A stretch of 18,367 nt of DNA. Source: Planctomycetaceae bacterium (GTDB lineage: Bacteria; Planctomycetota; Planctomycetia; Pirellulales; Pirellulaceae). The translations under genes and the position numbers were made by a program. The stretch is from assembly GCA_024642765.1 (NCBI GenBank), contig JAHEAM010000012.1:1-18367 (forward strand), given 5' to 3'. The notes beneath the pieces were generated by a model. That model saw only the letters and a program-made list of their open reading frames with translations, was not told the DNA's origin and made no database searches. Numbering within the stretch: the stretch's first letter is position 1; every line of letters begins with the position of its first letter. This document shows positions 1-8,249 of the stretch, piece after piece.

Positions 1-923
1 AACCCTGAGCAAACGTACATTCGCTGACCATCAATGAGGGGGCGCGGTACATTAGAAAAACCGAGCTGACCGTAGGCTACCTTCCAAAGTTCATTACCAT
101 TTGAAAGATCGTAACCGTACACCCAATTTGCACCGGCGCTGATCACGATTTTCGATTCTTGCCCGTCCTCAACGACACTTGGCGTGCTGAACGCTTTCTT
201 CATCATTCCGTTTTCATGCAACTCTCCGCTCCGATCCGTTTTCCATAAAATTTCGCCAGTTGCGATATCGAGCGCAACAATAAACTGCCGGTCGGTTCCG
301 TCGCAATTCAAAATGACATACTTCCCAGAAACGGTCGGCGACGAACCGGGGCCTGTTTCATGATCGAACACCAAGGATTCGTTACGCCAAATAACAGAAC
401 CCGTCAATCGATTGATTGCTGCTGTTCCCATTGTTCCGAAACTGCAGATCACAGTGTCGTTTTCTATTACAGGTGTCGGCGAAGCAAAACTATTGCGAGC
501 GTGTAGCGCTGGCGGCGATTCCTTTTGGAACAACTCGATGTCGTGGATGATGCGCCCGTTGTCGCGATTGATGCAGATGGCTCGCAAGTTCACGCGTTCG
601 TAGCGCTGCCGGCCATCTTGTTCTGGAGACGCCGACCCCATTTCTTCGATCGCGGTCGTTAACCAGATTTGTTCACCAGTGACGACGGGAGATGACCAGC
701 CGCGACCTGGTAGGTCCGTCTTCCATTTCAGTGTGTCTGCCGTCCATTTCAGCGGAATTGTCAAGCTGTTCGAGCTGCCATTGCCATGTTCTCCACGAAA
801 TTCCCTCCAGTCATTGGAATTCGCTTGTTGAGTTTGTGACAACATTTGTTCCGGATTCTGCGCTATTAAATTGCCAGAAAGAAAGCAACAAAAAATAAAT
901 ACTGTGATCAACGTTCTACGCAT
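1..923 (-). CDS. Secreted PQQ-binding-like beta-propeller repeat protein (N-terminal part)
   Basis: The minus strand carries an open frame of 307 codons from the ATG at 923 to the left edge, so the C-terminus is missing. Residues 1-21 (MRRTLITVFIFCCFLSGNLIA) form a classic signal peptide, so the product is exported. The mature part begins with the W-x-x-FRG-x-x-G-x-G motif (WREFRGEHGNGSS) found at the start of many planctomycete PQQ-like/BamB-like propellers. Repeated blades then show the pattern of a short beta strand followed by a (D/N)-x-x-(T/N)-G-x-x-(I/L)-W motif, for example NRLTGSVIW, DIATGEILWKT and DLSNGNELWK. Known members bind PQQ in alcohol dehydrogenases or act as BamB scaffolds. 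Many planctomycete versions have no assigned substrate, and no catalytic residues can be judged from this fragment. The Shine-Dalgarno sequence is weak. The fold and export are well supported; the function is unknown. Confidence 0.92.
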   Translation of the reverse strand, partial: MRRTLITVFIFCCFLSGNLIAQNPEQMLSQTQQANSNDWREFRGEHGNGSSNSLTIPLKWTADTLKWKTDLPGRGWSSPVVTGEQIWLTTAIEEMGSASPEQDGRQRYERVNLRAICINRDNGRIIHDIELFQKESPPALHARNSFASPTPVIENDTVICSFGTMGTAAINRLTGSVIWRNESLVFDHETGPGSSPTVSGKYVILNCDGTDRQFIVALDIATGEILWKTDRSGELHENGMMKKAFSTPSVVEDGQESKIVISAGANWVYGYDLSNGNELWKVAYGQLGFSNVPRPLIDGQRMYVCSG

Positions 924-1304
924 GTTTTGCTCGGATTTTTGTTGGGATGCCACGCTTCGATAACCGAAGTGGTTAGTTGAGCATGAACCGTAGGTGCTTT
1001 TTGGTCAAGCTGCCAATACTGCAACAGTAAGTTCAACAATATACATTTAAGTTCTTAGGTTTTTCAAAAACCGAACGGATGAATGCAAGGTAAACCGGTG
1101 TGACTACACACATTGTGACTAAAAATATTTGGCTCGGTGGCCACAAAATTGACGCAGTCAAACGGCACGCAACTTGACGCCAGCAGATTTGATTTTGATT
1201 GCCAGATTTTAGCTTTTTCGGTCCAGAAAAATGTCCATTAACTAGCAATTGAAACAATGTTTAGCGATAATCGATCCCTGACGAAACTAGATTCAACAAA
1301 TCGT
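924..1304. other. Intergenic region between divergent genes
   Basis: About 380 bases separate the divergent propeller and M1 peptidase genes, and both promoters should lie here. A 74-codon minus-strand frame at 1033-1257 has no recognisable domain or ribosome binding site and I do not call it. Two small inverted repeats are visible. One is at 950-972 (CTTCG/CGAAG plus CCA/TGG with a 2-base bulge), in the propeller gene's leader. The other is at 1051-1076 (GGTTTTT-C-AAAAACC flanked by GTTC/GAAC). GATAAT at 1266-1271 resembles a -10 element for the M1 gene, but no -35 element sits at the normal spacing. Confidence 0.5.
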
Positions 1305-1310
1305 GGAGAG
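1305..1310 (+). promoter_or_regulatory. Shine-Dalgarno deciding the M1 peptidase start
   Basis: GGAGAG at 1305-1310 lies 8 bases before the GTG at 1319 but only 2 bases before the in-frame TTG at 1313. The spacing favours GTG 1319 as the start. Confidence 0.6.
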
Positions 1311-1318
1311 AATTGACT

Positions 1319-3409
1319 GTGAACCTTAATTGGACCAAAAGAAGACCGTTTCGAATCTCACTAGTATGCTTAGCACTGTTCGGGTGCTTGACGCTTGTAA
1401 TGCCACCACAAATTTTTGCGGTGGTCCTTCAGGACGATGAGGGGCAATCGGAAGTCGTGGACGTAAGTGCCTTACGGAATCGTGATTATTCCTCCCGTGC
1501 GGGAAAGACGATTTTTTCAGCACTCGAACTTCCAGAGCCAAACAAAATTCGCACCGCGACTGGCTTGCCCGGCGAAGAGTATTGGCAGCAACGAGCAGAC
1601 TACCAAATCGATGTGACTTTGGACACAGAAAACGACGCGATCAAAGCCGTCGCGAAAATCACATACACAAACAACAGCCCTGAAACGTTGCCTTACATTT
1701 GGATTTCGTTGGAACAGAACTTGTTTCGCGAGGGCAGTGAAGGCGCACGATTTACACCACCAGGATCGCGCTTCAATAACACTGAGGGTTTTATCGGTGG
1801 CGTCGATGTGGGCTATGTTCGCCAAGGCGACAAGGAATTGAAACTCACAGTTTATGACACGCTCGGACGTGTTGATCTTGCAGAACCTGTCGCTGCCAAA
1901 GGCGGAAAGGTCAATTTGGAAATCGCTTGGTCGTTCAATATCCCGGATTATGGGGTTGATCGAATGGGGATCCGAAAGGTTGAGGCCGGCAAGATTTATC
2001 AACTGGCCCAATGGTTTCCAAATGTCTGTAAATTTGATGATGTCAAAGGTTGGAATATCCTGCCCTATTTGGGACAAGGCGAATTTTATACGGAATTCGG
2101 AACCTACGACGTGAATATTACCGCGCCACGTGGTCACGTCGTGTGTGCCACTGGCGAATTGACCAACGCCAAAGATGTTTTGAGTGAAAAGCAATTGACT
2201 CAATTTACGTTTGCGAAATCAAGTCGGCATACGATCGTGATTCGTGGCAGTGATGAAATTGGCACCGCTGAAGCTGGACTTGCCGGCGAAGGCCCTTTGA
2301 CATGGCGATACCATGCCAATGATGTACGCTCGTTTGCTTGGACCAGTTCGGCAGCGACGATTTGGGATGCTGCGGCAATCAATTGGGAGGACGGCAAGAC
2401 AACCTTGGTTCAATCGGTCTACCCTAGCGAGGCCAGGGCGGCTTGGACCGAAAGCACACAAATGCTACGTCAGTCAATTCTGCATTACAGCGAGAAGTGG
2501 TTTCAGTACCCCTATCCTTCGGCCGTCAACGTCAACGGAAATGTTGGCGGGATGGAATATCCAATGATTATTTTCTGCGGAGGAGACTCGAACAAACAAG
2601 GCTTGCATAGTGTTACCTCGCACGAGATTGGACATAATTGGTTCCCAATGGTTGTAAATAGCGATGAACGTCGTCACGCTTGGATGGACGAAGGCTTTAA
2701 TACGTTTATCAACAGCTATGATCGATTCGAGGATTACAACGCGATTGTGAACGGAGATGGTGAAGTCAGTGAACCACGGCGCGTTTCGGCAAGTTCGTTT
2801 GGTCGAATGCTGTCTCGTCCAGGCATGCAGCCGATTGAATTGCCTGCTGACCAAATTCGTCCAGAATTACTCGGTGTCTTAGCTTATGCCAAACCTGGAA
2901 TTGGTATGCGATTGTTGCGAGAAGTGATTCTTGGCCCAGAGCGTTTTGACACAGCGTTTCGGCAGTACATTTCTGCGTGGTCCTTCAAATCGCCTCAGCC
3001 TTCGGATTTCTTTCGTTGCATGGAGAACGCTGCGGGTGTCGAGCTTGCTTGGTTTTGGCGAGGTTGGTTTCTTGAAAGTTTGGGTCTCGACCAAGCAATC
3101 GTTTCGGTGAAAGAAATTTCACGATTGGGGCGAGCTCAAATTCAAATTGCAAACCGAGACGAAATGGTGATGCCGGTATTTTTGACCATTGAATTCTCAG
3201 ACGGTTCGACTTTGGAACATAACCTGCCTGTTCAAGTTTGGTATTACACCAATCTGTGGACTACGGATATTCCGCTGGATGGCAAGTCGGTCGCAAAAGT
3301 AGTGATTGATAGCGAACGAATTCTGCCTGATGGAAATCGACGCAATAACACTTGGACTAAACCCGAGGAAGAATCGCAAGATTCCGACGAAAACGAAGGC
3401 GGAAAATAG
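1319..3409 (+). CDS. Secreted M1 family zinc metallopeptidase (aminopeptidase-like)
   Basis: Predicted zinc aminopeptidase of the gluzincin M1 family, 696 residues from GTG 1319; an in-frame TTG at 1313 would add two residues. A basic n-region (KRRPFR) and a hydrophobic stretch to about residue 35 form a signal peptide, so it acts outside the cytoplasm. The N-terminal half is the M1 saddle-like beta domain. The substrate-anchoring exopeptidase motif appears as GGMEYP (residues 410-415) instead of the GAMEN of PepN. The zinc site is HEIGH (435-439) followed by 18 residues and then E458 in MDEGFN, the exact HEXXH-X18-E arrangement. Y523 in YAKPG fits the transition-state tyrosine. The C-terminus ends in an acidic low-complexity tail. 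It is transcribed alone, with a terminator just downstream. The family is very well supported; peptide specificity cannot be read from the sequence. Confidence 0.96.
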   Translation: MNLNWTKRRPFRISLVCLALFGCLTLVMPPQIFAVVLQDDEGQSEVVDVSALRNRDYSSRAGKTIFSALELPEPNKIRTATGLPGEEYWQQRADYQIDVTLDTENDAIKAVAKITYTNNSPETLPYIWISLEQNLFREGSEGARFTPPGSRFNNTEGFIGGVDVGYVRQGDKELKLTVYDTLGRVDLAEPVAAKGGKVNLEIAWSFNIPDYGVDRMGIRKVEAGKIYQLAQWFPNVCKFDDVKGWNILPYLGQGEFYTEFGTYDVNITAPRGHVVCATGELTNAKDVLSEKQLTQFTFAKSSRHTIVIRGSDEIGTAEAGLAGEGPLTWRYHANDVRSFAWTSSAATIWDAAAINWEDGKTTLVQSVYPSEARAAWTESTQMLRQSILHYSEKWFQYPYPSAVNVNGNVGGMEYPMIIFCGGDSNKQGLHSVTSHEIGHNWFPMVVNSDERRHAWMDEGFNTFINSYDRFEDYNAIVNGDGEVSEPRRVSASSFGRMLSRPGMQPIELPADQIRPELLGVLAYAKPGIGMRLLREVILGPERFDTAFRQYISAWSFKSPQPSDFFRCMENAAGVELAWFWRGWFLESLGLDQAIVSVKEISRLGRAQIQIANRDEMVMPVFLTIEFSDGSTLEHNLPVQVWYYTNLWTTDIPLDGKSVAKVVIDSERILPDGNRRNNTWTKPEEESQDSDENEGGK

Positions 3410-3457
3410 ACGGAAAATTGGAGCTGTAAGAATCAATCCAACTTCAATCAAAACCTA

Positions 3458-3499
3458 AAATACCGCGAGCCGGCCATTCCGACTCGCGGTATTTTTATT
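3458..3499 (+). terminator. Intrinsic terminator after the M1 peptidase gene
   Basis: A perfect 12-bp inverted repeat (AAATACCGCGAG at 3458-3469, CTCGCGGTATTT at 3483-3494) encloses a 13-base loop, and T-rich sequence runs on to 3498. It starts 48 bases after the M1 stop codon. The left flank is A-rich, so it could also work weakly on the other strand. Confidence 0.88.
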
Positions 3500-4022
3500 G
3501 AGGGTGGTGGGTTTGAGGAATCCACAACAGTACTGAAAAAAATGATGAATCACGACAACCCCTATGTAGCGTGAACAATGGATTCTCAAAGCGAGTCATT
3601 ATCGTAATCAAGTAGTACCGCCGATTCCCGCAAGGACGAACGAAGGTGTTCCAGGTCACTTGGTCAAAATGCTAAACATTGTTGGCAGATTCCGGCGAAC
3701 TGCCGCAACAATACCTAACCACTTTGGATCAATGCCTTGATCAAGATTGACATTAGGTACGACATTGGCCTATCGTATTGGCGGCAATGATTCTGGGTGC
3801 CTTGTTGGGTAATATTGTCATCGCTAGGCGAATAAAAAATCTCTGGCAGCCACATCGTACTTCATTGACTGGGCGAAGGTTGATAAAGACTGTTCGGTAA
3901 TTTCGAGAGTTCGAGCGAACTTATCCTTGCGAGTCTATGAAAAAGGCCACTGCCAAAATCCCAAGGGACGACTTCAATAGCTTTTTGAAACCAACGGCCT
4001 TCGGCTTATTGAGGAAACAGCA
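3500..4022. other. Long stretch without a supportable gene
   Basis: About 520 bases lie between the M1 terminator and the end of the PilZ gene. All frames are broken by stops, and no tRNA-like or repeat array is seen. Short peptide-like pieces occur in different plus-strand frames; one, starting at the ATG at 3788, reads MILGALLGNIVIARRIKN and stops after about 37 codons. They could be chance or the worn remains of a gene. Two small inverted repeats are present: TTGTTGGCAG (3679-3688) against CTGCCGCAACAA (3700-3711), with two extra bases in the right arm, and GATCAA/TTGATC at 3727-3742. The promoter of a neighbouring gene is not expected here, because both flanking genes end into this gap. 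Confidence 0.5.
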
Positions 4023-4550
4023 TCAAAGCGGGCGGGAGCGGAAACGGCTGGAAAGCCATACGCGTTGCAGTTCATTAAACATTTGTAAAACGATTTCGGG
4101 TGGTTCGCCCTTTGCAGAAATAGTAGAAGGGGCAAACTGAAAGCTCAATTCGTTTCCTTTTTGTCTTCGCAAGATCGCTTCGATTTTTACCTGCTTTTGC
4201 CCCATTGCCAGTTGCAATAAAACCGGCGTGTCGATGGGAACGTCCACATGGTCCTCAAGTTGAATCATGATTCCGTTTAGACTCAAGTCAATTGCGTGCC
4301 CCTCCAGCAGTTTCAAATTGATTGCCAATCGGACAGTCAGTTGCTCGTATTCGATAACGGGTACGCGAAAGAAACTTCGCCGATTCAAATCGGAATGTGT
4401 ATACCGCGAGATGTAGTCAAAGAGCGCCAATATTTCTGCGCGTTGCAATTCCGCGATAGACTGGTTTGGGTCATTGCGAAAAATCGCCAACTTTTCGCCG
4501 TCAAAAACAACCTCTAGCTCTCCCAGTTTCAGCGAGTTTGAATCGGTCAT
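4023..4550 (-). CDS. PilZ domain protein (c-di-GMP binding)
   Basis: A 175-residue soluble protein. The first 55 residues are a separate segment I do not recognise. A PilZ barrel follows: NRRSFFRV contains the R-x-x-x-R c-di-GMP motif (R58-R62), and DLSLNG (D88-x-S90-x-x-G93) is the second binding motif, 25 residues further on as expected. With both motifs intact the protein is predicted to bind cyclic di-GMP and act as an effector or adaptor; no output enzyme domain is present. It lies on the same strand as the glycogen phosphorylase gene, 51 bases downstream, so the two are probably cotranscribed. The ATG at 4550 is preceded by GGATGAG, an acceptable ribosome binding site. Family assignment is firm. 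The link to glycogen metabolism is only suggested by gene order. Confidence 0.88.
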   Translation of the reverse strand: MTDSNSLKLGELEVVFDGEKLAIFRNDPNQSIAELQRAEILALFDYISRYTHSDLNRRSFFRVPVIEYEQLTVRLAINLKLLEGHAIDLSLNGIMIQLEDHVDVPIDTPVLLQLAMGQKQVKIEAILRRQKGNELSFQFAPSTISAKGEPPEIVLQMFNELQRVWLSSRFRSRPL

Positions 4551-4601
4551 CGCTCATCCAAACAAATCAAAAGAGTCATTCAAGGAATTACCAATCAACT
4601 C

Positions 4602-6800
4602 CTAATGCGGTCCCATCTGACTACTCAAACCGCCAGCGGCTGGAACGTAACAATAGCGACCATAGTCCATGACCATGCGGTCACTGCTGAATCGCCACGC
4701 CAATGTGCCAATGGAATTGATCATTCGTTTGATCCATTCACGAGGTAAGCCATCGACATCGCGATTGTAGAAAATCGGTGCCACGTCGTTTTCTAGTACT
4801 TGGTAGAGTGACAACACGTCTCGGTTGTCAGTGATTTCGTCGGACACGTGACTTGTCCCGCCACCAATTGCGAAGCCGTTGTGACCGTCGTACGCTTCAG
4901 CCCACCAGCCGTCAAGAATGGATAGATTGAGGCCGCCGTTGAGTACCACTTTTTGACCACTCGTACCGGAGGCTTCCAATGGCAGACGTGGATTGTTCAG
5001 CCACACGTCGACGCCTTGTACCAAGTGCCGACAGACATTGACGTCGTAGTCTTCGATGAAGACCACACGATTCGCGAAACGAGGGTCGTCACGCAATTGC
5101 GCAATTTTTTGAATGAAGGACTTCCCACCCTCGTCTTTCGGATGGGCCTTGCCAGCGAAAACAATTTGGATGGGGCGGTTCGGGTCGTTCAAGATTTTCG
5201 AAATGCGTTCCAAATCTGAGAAGATCAAGTTCGCCCGTTTATAAGTTGCAAATCGCCTTGCGAAGCCAATTGTCAGAATGGAGGGGTCCAAGATATTTCT
5301 GGCTTGTTCGATAGCTGCTTCGCTTTCGTTGCGGCGCCGGCATTGAGCCGTGAACCTGCGACGGATGAACGAAAACATGATCGTCTTCAGTGTGTTGTGT
5401 GTTTCCCAAAGCTCGCCCAGATCAACGTTGTAGATACCTTTCCAAGACTCTGGTTCACCGACACGGTCCATCCAACCATGTACAAGCACTCGGTCATACA
5501 ACGTTCTCATTTGCTCTGCTAACCAGCTTTGAGAGTGCACTCCATTGGTAATGTGGCCAATTGGAATTTCACTCTCTGCACGCCAAGGCCAGAGGTGTGC
5601 CCACATGCGTCGCGAAACGTGGCCATGCAACTGGCTCACTGCATTCGCGGTTCGAGACAACTTAAGCCCGATTACCGTCATGCAGAAAGTTTCGGTCGTA
5701 CTCTCCGGGTCGACCCGTCCGAGGCTCATGAATTGTTCGTAGGATAATCCCAGCTTTTCGCGTAGCGGGCCTAAGTGTTCTTCAATTAACTCTGGAGTAA
5801 AACGATCGTGGCCGGCGGGGACAGGTGTGTGCGTCGTGAAGACGCTGCGCATGGCAACCTCCCGCAAGGCATCATCGAATGCAAGCCCGTCTGTTTCCAT
5901 GTACTGACGAATCACTTCAAGCGGACCAAATGCACTATGGCCTTCGTTCAAGTGATAAACTCCCGGTTGGATGCCCAGGGCCTTCAAAGCCTTAACGCCA
6001 CCAACACCCAAAATCAACTCTTGTCGAATGCGAGTTCGCTCATCACCGCCATACAGTCGGCTGGTGAGATTTCGATCTTCCGGTCGATTGCCTTCAACAT
6101 TCGAATCCAGCAAGAACAATCGCACGCGACCGACTTGCATCTTCCATACCTTCACAAGCAGGTTTCCGGTGCGGGTCTCAAGCGTGATCGTGATCGGATT
6201 TCCATCGGGACAAAGAGCGGGTTTGATGGGGAGGTTTTCGACTTGGGTGTCGACGTATTTTTCTTCTTGGTATCCCGCGTCGTTCAGCTGTTGTCGGAAA
6301 TAACCTTGTGCATAAAACAAACCAATCGCGACCAAGGGAATCCCCAACGAGCTGGCACTCTTAATATGATCACCCGAAAGAACCCCCAAACCCCCGGAGT
6401 AAATCGGCAACGATTCGTGGATACCAAACTCAGCAGAAAAATAAGCGACTGGTTTTGCGCCGAGAACACCCGCGTGGGTCGATGCCCAAGTCTGACGGTC
6501 GGTCATGTATTCCTTGAGGCGACGATAGGCCTGATTGATGCGACTCAATAAGACCACTTCATTAACGCGTTCAAAAAGTCGTTCCGGTGTGAACTCTCCC
6601 AACAGCGCGACAGGATTGTGGTCCAACTGTCGAAATCGAACAGGATCCAAGTCACGGAATAATTGTTGAACTTCGGGATTCCATGACCACCAAAGATTAC
6701 TGGCGATGGCCATGCATTTTTCGTGAAGGTTCTCTACGGTCAATTTATCGTGGTTTGTCACGACACCCTTTGTCTGAGAAAGCAACTCCGCCTTGTTCAT
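4602..6800 (-). CDS. glgP: Alpha-glucan (glycogen) phosphorylase
   Basis: Pyridoxal-phosphate-dependent GT35 phosphorylase releasing glucose-1-phosphate from glycogen or maltodextrin in the cytoplasm. It belongs to the shorter bacterial/archaeal type of alpha-glucan phosphorylase. The start chosen, ATG 6800, gives 732 residues. The frame extends to a TTG at 6911, but the extra residues do not resemble the family; ATG 6809 is also possible. The N-terminus has the typical NLWWSWNPEVQQLFRDLDP motif of this subtype. Further signatures are YFSAEFGIHESLPIYSGGLG, the HTPVPAGHDRF and TNGVHSQSW segments, and GFARRFATYKR. Near the C-terminus EASGTSGQK carries the PLP-binding lysine (about K617), followed by NGGLNLSILDGWW. 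In the related forms I recall, the residue before that lysine is often Met; here it is Gln. A PilZ gene follows on the same strand. Very secure call. Confidence 0.96.
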   Translation of the reverse strand: MNKAELLSQTKGVVTNHDKLTVENLHEKCMAIASNLWWSWNPEVQQLFRDLDPVRFRQLDHNPVALLGEFTPERLFERVNEVVLLSRINQAYRRLKEYMTDRQTWASTHAGVLGAKPVAYFSAEFGIHESLPIYSGGLGVLSGDHIKSASSLGIPLVAIGLFYAQGYFRQQLNDAGYQEEKYVDTQVENLPIKPALCPDGNPITITLETRTGNLLVKVWKMQVGRVRLFLLDSNVEGNRPEDRNLTSRLYGGDERTRIRQELILGVGGVKALKALGIQPGVYHLNEGHSAFGPLEVIRQYMETDGLAFDDALREVAMRSVFTTHTPVPAGHDRFTPELIEEHLGPLREKLGLSYEQFMSLGRVDPESTTETFCMTVIGLKLSRTANAVSQLHGHVSRRMWAHLWPWRAESEIPIGHITNGVHSQSWLAEQMRTLYDRVLVHGWMDRVGEPESWKGIYNVDLGELWETHNTLKTIMFSFIRRRFTAQCRRRNESEAAIEQARNILDPSILTIGFARRFATYKRANLIFSDLERISKILNDPNRPIQIVFAGKAHPKDEGGKSFIQKIAQLRDDPRFANRVVFIEDYDVNVCRHLVQGVDVWLNNPRLPLEASGTSGQKVVLNGGLNLSILDGWWAEAYDGHNGFAIGGGTSHVSDEITDNRDVLSLYQVLENDVAPIFYNRDVDGLPREWIKRMINSIGTLAWRFSSDRMVMDYGRYCYVPAAGGLSSQMGPH

Positions 6801-7152
6801 TACAATCATTCCATTCTTCGAAAGCCATGCATCGGAAACGCTATCAGTAGTCGCAAATCGGCCCGAAAGCAGTATGCCACCCGAACATAACGATAGCTGT
6901 TTTTCGTTCAATCGAAAATCCCGTTTTCAGATCAAAACAAGAGATTTACCAACCAAACACAAAAGTGGCTTGTGCCGCCGAAGGTTTAATGGCATTCGAG
7001 ATGCCAAGTGAATTGACTTGCATTCGCCAGTAGTCTCGCCATTTTTGTCGGCTTGGCTCGAGCTAACAAATCGACATTAGGCTGCGGCTGAGACTCGAAA
7101 TTGACTATGATGGTTTTTTGTTTTTCGAAAAAGAGTTTTTATTTAGGGTCCC
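6801..7152. promoter_or_regulatory. Divergent promoter region with small inverted repeats
   Basis: This region lies between the divergent phosphorylase and acyl-CoA dehydrogenase-like genes and should hold both promoters. GGCAT-TCGAG-ATGCC (6991-7005) abuts CAAGT-GAATTG-ACTTG (7005-7020), and GCATTCG occurs twice (6992-6998 and 7020-7026). Such clustered dyads could be an operator, but no known box is recognised. TTGACT at 7101-7106 resembles a -35 element without a convincing -10 element. TTTTTCGAAAAA at 7121-7132 is a perfect 12-base palindrome. Confidence 0.35.
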
Positions 7153-8235
7153 ATGCCCCATATTGAATGTTTTGATAGCGATCAAATTCGAAGGTTAAGT
7201 CGTGCTCTGTCCGAATCTGCAGCAAGTCTAGCGGACCAATGGCCCCTTGCTCAGTTGGAAATCTGTAGGGGAAACGGCGTCTTTCGATGGTTTGTCAGCA
7301 AGGAATACGGTGGATTTGCTTGGTCGAACGCCCAACAAATTGCAGCCTACATTGAGTTGGCGAAGGGCTGTTTGACAACCGCTTTTGTCTTGACCCAACG
7401 AACAGCCGCTGTAGTTAGGATCGAAAACTCAGAAAACGTATTGCTAAAACAAAAGTTACTGCCGGCGCTGGCAAGTGGCGAGTTGTTTTCGACTGTTGGC
7501 ATCAGCCAATTAACAACGAGCCGCCAACACCACCAAAAACCAGCGTTGCAGGCGGTAGAATCGCCCGAAGGGTTTATTTTGACTGGCTACTCGCCCTGGG
7601 TCACTGGCGGCATTCATGCGGATTGGTTGGTGGTCGGAGCGACGCTTGATGATGGTAGGCAACTGTTGGCGGCTTGCAAAGGCGATATGCCAGGTGTTCT
7701 GGTTCAGCCCGTACAACAGCTATTGGCGCTTACCGGCAGTCACACGGGAGCTGTTAGATTTGACAACGTGACGATTCCAAACGACTGGCTGCTCGTCGGA
7801 CCGGCAATAAACGTGATAAGTAATGGAGTTGGGGGCCGAACGGGCGGTCTCCAAACATCGGCCCTGGCTTTGGGCTTGGCAGCGGCCATGCTGGAATTTA
7901 TCGAGCAACAATCGACGAATCGACCGGATATCTCCCGCGGATTTGAAAGCCTCAATTCGCAATGGCAGTCGCTACATGGACAAGTTATGGAGTTGGCGGG
8001 TGGTTTAGAACCATGCTATACCACGAATTTATTTGACGGCGAATCGCTAAGGCGTGACGCGAACGCTTTGGCTCTAAATTGCAGCCACGTTGCTCTCGCG
8101 GCGGCTAAAGGGGCTGGTTATGTTGCCGACCATCCTGTCGCTCGTTGGTGCCGTGAGGCCTTGTTCTTCTTGGTGTGGAGTTGCCCCCAAAAGGTAATTG
8201 AAGCCAACGTGTGTCAATTTGCTGGAATTCAATAA
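7153..8235 (+). CDS. Acyl-CoA dehydrogenase-like flavoprotein, catalytic Glu absent
   Basis: A 360-residue protein with the acyl-CoA dehydrogenase fold. There is an N-terminal helical domain (FVSKEYGGFAWSN near residues 47-59). A middle beta domain follows, with TVGISQLTTSR in the place of the usual CxTEPxxGSD loop and SPWVTGG (147-153) matching the FAD-contacting W(I/V)TNGG segment. The C-terminal helical bundle ends in HPVARWCREALFFLVWSCPQ. Aligned with medium-chain acyl-CoA dehydrogenase (RDAKIYQIYEG), the catalytic glutamate position is Ser343. The family is clear, but ordinary alpha,beta-dehydrogenation is doubtful. Relatives that lost this residue include flavin monooxygenases of the DszC/HsaA kind, so an oxygenase or a non-enzymatic role is possible. 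ATG 7153 has AGGG four bases upstream. cysC starts 14 bases after the stop, so the two are likely cotranscribed. Confidence 0.85.
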   Translation: MPHIECFDSDQIRRLSRALSESAASLADQWPLAQLEICRGNGVFRWFVSKEYGGFAWSNAQQIAAYIELAKGCLTTAFVLTQRTAAVVRIENSENVLLKQKLLPALASGELFSTVGISQLTTSRQHHQKPALQAVESPEGFILTGYSPWVTGGIHADWLVVGATLDDGRQLLAACKGDMPGVLVQPVQQLLALTGSHTGAVRFDNVTIPNDWLLVGPAINVISNGVGGRTGGLQTSALALGLAAAMLEFIEQQSTNRPDISRGFESLNSQWQSLHGQVMELAGGLEPCYTTNLFDGESLRRDANALALNCSHVALAAAKGAGYVADHPVARWCREALFFLVWSCPQKVIEANVCQFAGIQ

Positions 8236-8249
8236 GGAATCGAACAAAG

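Noticed and set aside
1033..1257. 74-codon minus-strand frame upstream of the propeller gene
   Set aside because: No ribosome binding site, no recognisable domain, and it lies in the expected divergent promoter region.
1517..2203. 228-codon minus-strand frame inside the M1 peptidase gene
   Set aside because: It is fully antisense to a gene with complete catalytic motifs and has no family features.
3937..4140. 67-codon plus-strand frame overlapping the end of the PilZ gene
   Set aside because: Over half is antisense to the PilZ gene, the start has no ribosome binding site, and the peptide resembles nothing known.
5808..6551. 247-codon plus-strand frame inside the phosphorylase gene
   Set aside because: Antisense shadow of a clearly conserved enzyme; low-complexity composition and no domain.
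6801..6911. N-terminal extension of the phosphorylase to a TTG start
   Set aside because: The extra residues do not look like the family N-terminus, and internal ATGs at 6800 and 6809 fit better.
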